DNA of 29,122 nucleotides. It comes from JBEICQ01 sp046297395 (GTDB lineage: Bacteria; Bacteroidota; Bacteroidia; UBA4408). The notes beneath the pieces are model-generated. The model had not been told where the DNA came from. It saw only the letters and a list, made by a program, of their open reading frames with translations, and did not search any database. Positions 8,363-20,300 of this stretch are shown in pieces; within the stretch, counting starts at the first letter, position 1, and every line of letters begins with the position of its first letter. A program made the position numbers and the translations under genes. The stretch covers positions 1 through 29,122 of the forward strand of contig JBKCNM010000062.1 of the NCBI GenBank assembly GCA_046297395.1. The letters are read 5' to 3'.

Positions 8363-11300
8363 TTATCTCATGATTTTGGCAGTCATGACCCTGTCGCCAT
8401 ACTGCACATTTACAAAGTACATGCCTTCGCTGAGGTTATTAATCATTGGCAGATAAACCTTTCCGGTTTGACCAAAGTAAGTACCTGCAGGAACAACTAC
8501 TTGTCCCATGGCATTGGCAATGGATACATTGAAACTGCGCTCACGATCAAAGTTGAACTTTGCATAGAATCCTCCGGCATCGCGGAACACAGCTACCTGT
8601 GATTCGTCACGAACACCCGCATTCAAACTTGTAATCAACGGATTGCTGAACCTGAGGGTGAGGTCCATCAGGGTATCGTTAGATCCGGTGTTGAAAGAAT
8701 ACAAATTGCTGTTGCTGAGGTCATATGTTGCACCGGTTTGGTTGTCCACAATCACCAGATGATCACTTGCAAAAGGAGCAGGATAAGCTGCTGCAAGTTG
8801 AGCGATACCGGTAAAATTGATGGCATAGGCAGTGTTAGGCTGAACCTTGGCGCGCAATGGAATCATCAGCGACTGGTCTAAGGTTGCCTGAGAGTAGATG
8901 GACAGTGCAGAGGCAGCCTTTATTGCATAAAGGTTGATACTGCTGCTGGTGCCAAGGAAATCATAGGCATCCAGGTTATCATCAACCGTGGCTGTGATGG
9001 CGCCGGGATTGAAACGAACAACCACCTCATCACTTTGGTTGGTACCAAGAGTCATCAGGTTCAGACGCAGCAATGATTCATTGTCTAAAGATGTTTCAGC
9101 CTGACGCAGGAATGCAGCGGTGTTGGCTGTTTTAACATTCTCTGTGGCAATCAGTGAAGGTGAATCTGCTGTAGCTTTTACCATGAAGCCCTGTGAAGAG
9201 TTGATGTAGCGCGATCCGCCATTGGTAGCAACACCTGATACATAAGATGCCATGGAACTGGTAGCTGCGTTATAGATGTAAACAGCATTGGCAACATTGG
9301 TCTTTGTCCAGCCTGCCGCATCCCAGTCAATATTAGATGGGTATGGATTGGCAATCAGATTCCATCCGTCCTCATTGATACCTCCGCTGTTGGTGTAAGA
9401 AATATTAAAGTTCTTATTACCTACAGTATGTGTTCCTGTAACATCAAACTTAATGTCGTTGGTGGTTAAGTAACCGGTTGACATGTAAGCCCAGTATCCT
9501 CTTCCGTTCACAAGGGTATTTGATCCATCAGTTGGTGCGGTGAAACCATTGTTGGAAACACCCGTGGTTGTTTCATCATACCAGTAAACAGAAGTAAATG
9601 GAGGGAAGGTGTTTGCAGTTGCTCCGGGGAATCCTGAAGTTGGGAAGTTATTCGTCCAGTCGTTGATGGTGGCATCATTCACACAAGAGCCAAGCAATAC
9701 CCATCCCGGACCTGAGGTAGAACGAGGTGCATACCTTTCCATCGTGATGCGACCGGTAATACTTCCGGAAGCAACAGGCGCAAGGCGGGCTGTTTGGGTA
9801 TTGGTTGACACAAATATCAAGGAATCACCGGTGTTTACATTGAAGGTACCTGATGTGATTGTCATGGTATTGCGCACACGATTTACACCCGAAGTTCTCA
9901 CTACACCGGTTCCGGTGCGGTTGATGGTGAGATTCTCATAGCTAAATGGTCCTCCGGCAAGTTGATTAGAAGCACCTGAGCCATTGTATTCCACCGTTGT
10001 TCCGGTTGTTGTGTAAGTGTTGGTACCGGGAGTAAAGCTTCCGCTCAGGCGAATGTTACCGGTATTGCTCAGGGTTCTGGCACCTGAAGAAGAGCTACTC
10101 AGGTTAAAGTATTGGAAAGCAGGAATGGTTTGTGCTGCACTTCCATTAAAGTTAACTGTACTGCCGGTAACCGAATAGGTATTGGTTCCGGGTGTGAATG
10201 TTCCTGCAATACCAATGGTACCTGTTGAAGCAAGCGTACGATTACCTGTTGAAGAACTGCTCAGGTTGAAGTAGTTGAAAGCAGGGATGGTCTGTGCGCT
10301 TGTACCATTGAAGTTGATGGTGCTGTTAGTGGTAGTGTAAGTGTTGGTGAATGGAGTAAATGTTCCTGAAATGTTAACGGTAGAACCGTCAGGGAAAATC
10401 CTTGCACCTGTATTTTCTGACGAAAGATTGTGATAATCAATGGCCCTGATGGTTTGGCTTCCTGATCCCCTGTACACGAATGTGCTGGTTCCTTTGTTAA
10501 AGATGCCGGCGAAATTATTTGCTCCGGAAAGATTGATGGTTCCTGTGGTGGCAGTGATGGAAGTACTTCCATTGAAATCACCACCGATGGTAAGTGTTCT
10601 GAGATTTACATCAAGATCGCCGGCGGTGAGTGTGAGGTTTCCTGTTTGAACCAGGTTACAAAGTAACTGCACACCTGCGGTGTTATTGATGGTGAGATTA
10701 TTCATCGTTTCACCCACTGATGCAGAGCGATAGAGGCTTTGTGAACCTGTTCCGTTGAAGACAACGGTACCGGTACTTACAAATAAGCCACCGCTGTTGT
10801 TCCAGTTCCCTTTGATGTTCACGGTGAAAGCACCTGCATTCAAGCTGCTCCTTGCGGTAAGAATTTCAAGATTGCCGTTTATGCTGATGTCTGATGCGAG
10901 CGAAACAACTTTATTGAGAGCACCTGAGTTGGACATGCGCAAAGTATGGAATGGCTGACTGCTCGAAGATGTAATGGTTTGGGTACCACTGTTTTTATTA
11001 AAGAGTACAACACCCGAACCATTCTGGAAATTACCCGTGCTTGTCCAGTTGCCACCGATGGTAACTTGATGTAAGGGATTCGCAACAAGGACAGTGCCGG
11101 CAGAGATTAAAAAGTTTCCGGCGATTGTGAGGCTGGTGCTAGTCTGGAAAGTGGCTCCACCATTGAGGGTTAGGTTGTTAAATGATCCTGTACCACCACC
11201 CACTGATTTGAATCCTGAAGCAGCTGTCATAACAACAGTTGAAGCACCGGCATTAAATGTTCCGGTATTCGACCAGGTATTGGTAACTGTAATTACCGAT

Positions 11301-14300
11301 GTAGAACCACTAGTAACGGTAAGTGTTCCTGTGTTTGCTAAACTTCCGTTAATGTTCAGGGATTGGTTTTCCTGAATAGTAAGAGTGGCTCCGGAATTGA
11401 TGGTGATATTGCCGCAAGAACTCGGACCAGAAGAAGTTTTAATCACAGGGAAGTTGCCTGAAGCACCGCTCACATTGGGAATTACCACATTCACGGTATC
11501 GAAAGGTCCAAAGGTGGCTGGGAAACCAAATACATCTTTCCAGTTGGCAAGATTTGCCCACTCAGTGTCTGCAGCACCAGTCCATGTAAGCAGGGGATTG
11601 GTATATGTCCAGCGCACCAAACCAGTGTTTGGACTGGCATCATCATTCTCATAAGGGGCGCCTGCCAAAGGTCCGTAAGAATCTTTGAAGGTAAGTACAC
11701 CTGTACCAAATGTGCGGGTCACATTGTAGGTTGGGCCGGACTCAAACAATACCGAATCAATCGTAAAATCTGCGAAGTTGTTCTGGATATCAAGGTAAGT
11801 TCCACCCGGAGCACCATTGGTAAAGTTACCGTCAGTAAGACGATTGGTAGCATGAATAATGGCTCCCGGCTTGATGAGTAATCCGGAAGCGTTAAGGAAG
11901 CTAAATTGATAGTATTGTGCCTGAATGGTTCCTCCTGCATTCACAGAGAAAGTGTAGAATCCGGTGCTCTGTCTGCTGATGTTGTTAAGCACATTGTCTG
12001 AGCTTCCCACAGCTTTGAACAAACCGCCATTGTTTACAGCAATGCTTGAAGAAGCACCGTTCAGCAATTGCCCGTTGTTTCCCATGTCGAAAGTACCATT
12101 GATGGTAAATCCGTCAACACCCACATTGTCTCCGTTGAAGAATGTGAGGTTGTTCATTCTGAGCGTTCCGGAGGCAATATTGGTATTTCCACCTGTACGA
12201 AGCGGGTTTGTAACAACATCAAAAATGGTGCTGGAAGTACCGTTGAGTGTAAGGTTGAAGAATGAAGATGCACCGTTATTAATGGTTCTGCTTGCAGCAG
12301 AAGTAGTAAAGTTTACAGTTCCACCGCGAGGCACAAATGTAGCCTGGTTTAACCAGTTGCCTCCAAGGGAGATGTCGAAGTTGGTTGAGGTCACATCCAG
12401 AGAACCCTGTTTGATCTGGAGATTGCCGTTGAGTGTGGTGTTTGAGCCAAGCTGGAAAATAGCATTGCCATCAACCACCAGGTTGTTAAAGATGGATGTA
12501 CCATTGTTGATGTTCTTGGTTCCACCCGCAGCGTTAAAAATAACCGTTGAAGCACCCGGCAGCAGGTTTCCTGTTCCGCCTTTGGACCAGTTGCCTTTCA
12601 CTTCAATGGTATCACCTGCACCCGTGGAAACCAAGTTGCCATTGAGGAAAAAGTCACCATTGATGACAAGATCAGGTGCTGAAGCAAATGGTGTATTAAT
12701 ACTAAGGGTTGCACCGCTTGTAATACTAAGCTTGTTGGTAACTGCCCCATCCTGATTAATTACAGGCTGGTTGGTTACCAGAGGAATAATCACATCCTCC
12801 ACACCTGTAGGCACAATATTCGGACCAGCACTGGCAGTCCAGTTGTTCGCATTGAACCAATTTGTTCCGCTGTTTCCGTTCCATGTTAAGGAGATAGGGC
12901 CGGTCCAGTTAATCCTGCCATTGGGGTCATTTTCAAAACCAGTCCCTGAGAATGAACCCAGGAAATTGTTAAAGGTGATGTTACCGCTATTTACTGTTTT
13001 GGAGACATTCCTTGCTGTTCCTCCGGGATTCAGGCTGAAAGCAACGCTCTCCATGGTGAGGGTTTGGGAGTTGTTGATGACAAAATAAGTTCCGTTGGCA
13101 GCGCCATTGGTAAATGTACCGTTGCTGAAATTATTCGTTGCATCAATGGTGGCAGAAGAATTGATCTGGATACCGGTTTCATTCATGAATTCAAACACAT
13201 AGTGCTGAGCCGAAATGTTTCCATTCACCACAAAATTGTATCGTCCACCGCTGCTGTTATTCGTAACCCTTGCAAGGTTTCCGGCTGTTCCAACAACTGT
13301 TAAACTACCTGTAGATGATACAGTGAGCGTAACGCCATTACCCAATCCAATTCTTCCGCCGGCTCCCGTGATATAGGTTCCATTGATATTTACTGCCTGG
13401 TTATTTATCCCCAGATTCACCTGGTTTCCATTGCCGTTAAAGGTACCTGCTGTCAGATTGAATACACCATTGATCGCGAGATTATCAGCAGCAGTGTAGG
13501 TGGCACCGGGAGCATTAATGGTCAGATCATTTAGCGCTGAACCATTCAGACGGATGGTACCAGTACCTGTAGTACCTGTAAGGATGAAAGAACCGGATGT
13601 AGTAATTGAACCGCCGTTATTTTCTAAACTTCTTCCAACAGTTGCTGTGTTACCATTCAGGTCAAGCGTACCGGAAATAACCTTCAGGTTATTTATAATG
13701 TTGGGAGAACCATTGTTTAATTGTGCCAATTGTCCGCTCAATCGATTAACTGTAAGGTTGTAGAAAGATTTGTTGCCCGCACCGCCAATATAAACATATT
13801 GAATAGCGGCACTTGTACCATTAAGAATCACTTCTCCCTGGTTGGCGATGAAGGAACCATTGCTGTTGTTATTAAAGTTTCCACCAACTAGCAATGTGTA
13901 GTTTGAAGGAGAACAATCGAGCGTTGTGGTATTAATGGTCAGGTTGCCTTTTACAGTGGTGTTTTCACCAAGGGTCTTTGTAAATACTCCTCCTCCAAGG
14001 ATAAGATTTCCATAGCTGATACCTGCAATGGTTTGATTGAGTGCACCGTCATAATAAGTATTCGAGGTTACATCAATATCATAGGCTCCGAAATTGGTGG
14101 GGCCGTTGTTTGCGCCTCTGATATACAAAAAGGTACTTGGCTCAGAGGAGAATGTGGCAAGCGGATTGATGCAATTCATCGTAAATGTCTGAAAGTTCAG
14201 GTATTGTGTAGCTGTCAATACATTCACATCTCCGTTCACAGTTACATTACCGGAAAGGATTTTTGCCCCACCCACTTCAAAAGACAACTGGTTAAATTTA

Positions 14301-17300
14301 CCACCAACAATAGACTGAGTTCCAAGACGCATAAAACGGATACCACCTGTATTGGCAATACAATTACCATTTCCTGTCCAGCTTGTTCCTGTGTATTGAT
14401 GCAGGTTGCCACCGTCATCATAAGAGCTTCCTACATTCATGGTTACATTGCCTCGCAGGTCCCAGATACTGGCGGCACTGGCGGCAAGGGTGGAACCTGT
14501 GTTAAGGGTGAGGGTATTAATCACAATAAAATTTCCCACAGTGGTCTTTGTAGAAGTCCCACTGGTGGTCATGTTGAAAAATTCTCCGTTTGTGATGGTT
14601 TGAGGTGAGTTACCATTAAAGTTGATGGTTCCGGAAACAGAGGTGATAAACTGAGCAGAGTTGCTGTAGTTTCCTTTAATAAAATACTGATAACCTACAT
14701 TTACAGGAGCCAGGGTGCCGTTGGTGACGGATAATGAGCCATCAATAAATACAGTGCTTCCTGTAAGGTGAAATGTAGAATTGTTACCGTTGATATTTAA
14801 ATTGAAAAAAGCAGAGGTAAGAGGAGCGATGCTGAAGGTACCCGAAACACCTGTAAATATTACCGTGCCGGAACCGTGCACAAAAGTTCCGTTGGTACCT
14901 CTGGTCCAAGATCCTTGTATAGTGATGTCCGATGTAGGGTCAATAACTGCAAGAACCCCATTACTGCTTCCTGTTCCTAGGATGATATCGCCGGTTACTA
15001 TCAGGTCATACCCATTTTGCAAACCGAGATTTCCATTGGTAATAGTGAGGTTCTTACAAGTGGCGTTGGAAGAATTGATAAGGGGATTATTGGTAACCGA
15101 AGGAATCTGAACATTGTCAACAGAAGTTGGCACAGATGCAGGAGACCAGTTACCGGGGATATTCCAATCCCTGTTTATAGCTCCTGTCCAAACCAAATTC
15201 AGAGTGACAGGCCAGCGTAAAAATCCGGTTGTGGCGGAGGCAGGTCCTGCACCATCAGACTCATACTGGAAGTTGCCCAATGTGCCTGAAATTATTTCAT
15301 TGAATTGAACCGTAGTACCGGTTGTTCTCTGCACATTAAAATGCACGCCAACAGTAGGTGTGCCAACAAAATTGAAAATCACATTTTGGATCGGTGAAGT
15401 AACTGTGCCATTTAAGATGAGGTAGTATTTGGGAACACCACCTGCCGTATTGATAAATGACCAGGTACCGTCTGAGAGGTTGTTTGTATTGTCAACAGTA
15501 GCACCGTCTGCAATATTCATACCTGCATCCGACATGTATTCATAAGCATAATACTGTGCTTTGATCAGTGAACCTGAAAGCATATTCAGTTGAATGCGAC
15601 CTGTTCCGGTTGAACGCGTAATCTTGGCAGGGTAAAGATTGTTACCGATGGTTTCAAGAGTACCGTTCACATTGAGCACGGAGGTACCATTGTCACAATT
15701 CAGACGAAGGGTTGAGTTACTGTTTACACTCAGGGTTGCTCCTGCTGCAACCGTATGTGTTTCAACAAATGCATTGTTGGAACCCAATGTAAGAATGTTT
15801 CCATTTAGGGAAATCGTTGCACCATTGCCTATTGTCAGCTGACGGTTAAAGATGGTATTTGCTGCCAAGAGCGTATATGTTCTGGCATTGGTGAATGTGC
15901 TGTTAAAAAATACATCCCTCAATTGTTGTGTACCTAAATCGATGGTTTTGGGACTTGCATCAGGGCTTTCAAAAAACACAGAAGAAGAATTGACAGCAAA
16001 CCCTCCGGGAGATGACCAATTGCCTCTACAGGTAAGATTAAAGTTACTGGTAGATGTACTCAATGTTGTTCCGAAGTTGATGGTGATGTTGTTCACATTC
16101 CAGTCAGAATTCATCAATTTTGTGCCATTACCACCAACAGTCAGATTTTCGAAAGTGAAACCACCTGGCATATTGAAGGTTTGGTTTCCACCGTTGAAAA
16201 TAAAACTCGCTGAGGAACAGTTGAATGTTCCATCGTTGAAAATAGATCCGCGGATGGTATGAGTTAAGTTACCCATGTTCACAACCGCTCCAACAGCAAT
16301 GGTAACACCTGGGAAAAGGTAACCATTGTTGTAATGGAAATTAACCCCATTGTTCAGAAAAGTAACAGGGCCGGCCGTGTTGTTGAAATTCATTATACCC
16401 TGATAAATGTTGGATGCACCTGGATTGATATTTTGTGCTCCGGTACCTACGAAATTAAAGATGTTATTACAGCAGGAATTCAAATGATTGAATGATCCGT
16501 TGTTTGTCCATGCAGCACCACTAAAGTTGATGGTGCGGTTGGTACAATTTACGGTAACGCCTGTGTTGATGGTAACATTTTCTGAGATATTAATGATGTT
16601 ATTTACATTCGCTGCAATGGTCTTGATGCCTGTGTTGGCAAAAACAATGTTACATATATTCAAGGCTTCACCGGAAAAATCAGCAATGTTTTGGGCAGCT
16701 CCATTCATGGTGATGGTAGTGCCCACAGAAGGAGTATAGAGCCTGATGTCCATGGTTTCACCGGCGAAATTGATGTTCTGACCGTTATCAATGAGGGTGG
16801 AACTATTGGTGGCCAAGTTTCCGGAAATATTCAGTGAAGCACCCGACTGAATGGTTGATGTAGAAGTATTGGAAAGTGTGAGGTTGCCATAGGTTGGTAC
16901 ATTGAAGATGGTCTGCGGATTGGTTCCACCATTGAGATTGACTGTACTGGTTTGATTCAGGGCATAAGTACTGAAGCCCTGAGGGAAGGCCGGGGCGGCA
17001 GATGAAGGGACGGCACAATTAAGTGTGGCGCCACCTTGCAGATTAAAATTGCCTCCAGCACCTGTCATAAGGAAGGTTCCTGTGGTAAGTGAAACTCCGT
17101 TTTGTACTACCACATCACCTGCCACATTGAGGTTGGCAAGCATGGTTTTGGTGCCTGAACCGGCAAGTGTAATGTTTCTGAATGCAACTGGGAATCCGGT
17201 GTAATCAACATCAAAGTTGTATCCGGGTCCATTGTGTATGAAAGTTCCTGTTGTTCCCCAGAGAATTACTCTTCCACCGGCAGGAAATGAAAGATTTCCT

Positions 17301-20300
17301 GCAAGGGTAAGGTTCCTGTCGCTTGCATCCAATTGGGTGTTTACATCAGATATGGTAAGCCCGCCGGCAATTGTAATGTTGCCCGTGAGCACTTTGGTAC
17401 AAAGACCTGCCGTAGTGCTTAAAATCAAATTGCCATAATTGGTGGTAAAAATGGTTTGTGTAGGTATTGTTGCTCCATTGGCGACAATATATTGTACAGT
17501 ACAGGCAGTGTTAAGAGTTACTGTTCCAAAACCGCTCGGAAAATTAGAGGCACCCCTGAATATCAAGGTATTCACTGCCGTAACGGAAAATATTTTCGAA
17601 GGTGTTCCCGTCAACTGAAAAGTCGAGAAATCAACAGTTCCGGAAGCAGCACCAATGGTGAAGTCGCCAATGGTACTAAAATCCCTGAAAACCGTCTTGG
17701 CTGCGGCACCTGTAATCAGCACATTGCTGAAAGTGGTGCTGTTCGTACCATTATCAATTTGCTGGGTTCCGCTGCTACCGCCAAACTGAACCAGTCCGGA
17801 AGTACTCTGGGTAAATCCGGTAGCCGAATTGTTAATCCAGTTGCCATTGACAAAAATAATGTTCTGGCCGGCATCAATAGTCGTGCCCGATCCAATGGTG
17901 ATGTTATTGATGGTTACATTGGAAAGGATGGTTTTGGTACCTCCACCGGAAGTGACAAAATTAAAGAATGAGCCTCCACTGATACTTTGGTTACCTGCAC
18001 CCGAAAATGTGAGGGTACCGCTTCTGGGCACAAATACTCCATTGGTACCAATGTTCCAATTGCCCTGCACGGTGATGCCGAAGCTGGAAGATGTTACATC
18101 CAGTGTACCATTGCTCAGATCCAAATTGTTCTGAACGGTGATGGCCCCACTGAGGCTGTATATGGATGTTCCGGAAATGGTAAGATTGAAGAAGGGTGAA
18201 GTTCCCGCATTGATATTCGCATTGCCACCGGCTCCATTGAAATTAACTGTTGAGGAACCATTGTTAAAAGTTCCGGTATTGACAAAGCTTCCTGCAATAT
18301 TGAGTAAACTGGTGTTATTTGTTTGAGTAAGGGTACATCCAACGAGCACATCCACATTTTCTGAGACAGTAAGGGTCCTTCCTGCTCCTATCACCAGGGT
18401 AATGTTGCCGGTACCGGACATCCTGTCGAGAATCAATCGACCCGCTTCAGCATTTGCACTGTTGATGTTAACAGTGAAGGCAGTTGAGAGCGGAATGGTA
18501 GTATGATCGATATAAACCGTATCGGATGTACCGGGAACAACTGCAGGACTCCAGTTGCCGGCTGTATGCCAGTCGTTATCACCTGCAGCACCGGTCCATC
18601 TTTTGGCAGCACTTGTCCATAATACGCGGGTATTTCCAGGGTCATTATCGAAGGCATCTCCAACCATCGAACCTGTTGATCCATTGAATGTGATAACTCC
18701 TGTTCCACTGGTCCTGGAAACATTGAATCCGGGCACATTGGGACCTGAACTTGATAAGTTGAAACGAACATTATTGGTTATAAAACTGGTAAAATTATAT
18801 CCGGTGAGATTTAAATATTGTGTCCCGGTACCAGAAGAGAAAACACCATTGGAAAGGTTGTTTACGGGATCAATAACGGTGGTACCACCAATTGTAAAGC
18901 CGGTTGTTCCTGTGTTTTCTATGGTATAGTTTTTCGCATGAAGTGTACCTGCATTCTGGTTAATAACATATCCTCCGGTGGTTCCGTTACGACGAACAAA
19001 AGCATTGCTGGTGGGTGTGCCAACCAACATCAGTGTACCCCCGTTGTTGGTAAGGTTGGCACCATTGGCAAGGAACAACTGACCGCCTGCATCGATATGA
19101 AAAGTACCTCCGTTGATCACCACATTGCCGTTGGCCATCGTTACTGACTTACCGCCAAACTTAAATGTACCAGCAGTGATGGTGAGGGGTTGGTTATTAG
19201 CAACCCTCAGGTTATCACCAAGGGTGTAAGTAGCTCCGGGTGCATTAATCACCACTGAACTGTATTGCGAGGGAGAAATTCCCGGATTAAAGGTGAGTGA
19301 TCCGCTGCCGGCATTGAGCGTGAGCACACTGGCAGAGGCAGCGGTATAGGTTCCAAAAAGATCGTTTACAGGATCGTTGGTTACCAAATGGTTTCCGCCA
19401 ACGGTAATATTTACATTGGCTGTGATACTGGCAGAATACACCAGAAAATCGTTAAGTACTTCAACCGGATTGGTGGAGAATGTACAACCAGGGGCTGTTG
19501 TAGCCGGAGGAATTGCCGGACAGTTGAAAACAAGGTTGTAAAAACGCTTGCCAATCCCTGTTCCACCGGAATTGATTGTTCTGCCTGATGTTCCGATAAA
19601 TGTAACAGTGGCATTGTTGGTTAAAATTGAGCCATTATTGGTATAGCCCCCACCGATATTTAACGGACTATTGGAGGCAGTGAGGTCAACAGTTGAACCA
19701 GCATTGATAGTGAAGGTACTGTTAACAGTAACTCCATTCACCATTGTTTTGGTTCCGGTTCCTGCAGCTGTAAAGGCATTGAAAGAGACCGTGCTTCCGG
19801 AAATACTCTGGTTGCCTCCACCGAATGTAACAGTGGAAGAGTGTGTAAAAGTACCGGTGCATGTCCAGTTGCCGATAGCTGTGATAGCCACACTATTTCC
19901 TTGAAAAAGACAATTATCAATATTCACATCTCCGTTGATAGTGAGCGGCTGACCGGCCAGACTCTTGGTAGAGGAGCCTGATATAACCAATTCATGAAAA
20001 GGTGTAGCAACCCCATTGTTGATGGTTTGCGTAGAGGCTGTACCATTAAAGTTGAGGGTGCTATTAGTAGTATTCACTGAACAACCGGTATTCACTGTCC
20101 AGTTTCCACCGATGTTAACCGTAACACCCGACATCTCAAGAATGGCATTATTGGTTGTGAGAGAAATGCTTCCGAGGATGTTAGTAATGGTATTAAATGT
20201 TACTGTTCTGTTGGCAGCTACTCCTGAAATTTTATTGATGGTAACATTTCCAAAATTGGAGGCTGCATTGGTAGTGATGGTTTGCGGTGAATTGGTGCCA

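Noticed and set aside
8108..8602. 164-codon plus-strand frame spanning the terminator region
   Set aside because: It overlaps the starts and ends of two solid minus-strand genes and shows no recognisable domain or start context.
9995..10480. CRISPR-like or non-coding tandem repeat
   Set aside because: The period is a multiple of three (162), the repeats stay in the protein frame and there are no unique spacers between short direct repeats.
11964..12755. 263-codon open frame on the plus strand inside the giant gene
   Set aside because: It is antisense to a repetitive Thr/Asn/Gly/Ser-rich coding sequence. The translation is low-complexity Pro/Leu/Val-rich with no domain, and similar plus-strand shadow frames occur all along the gene.
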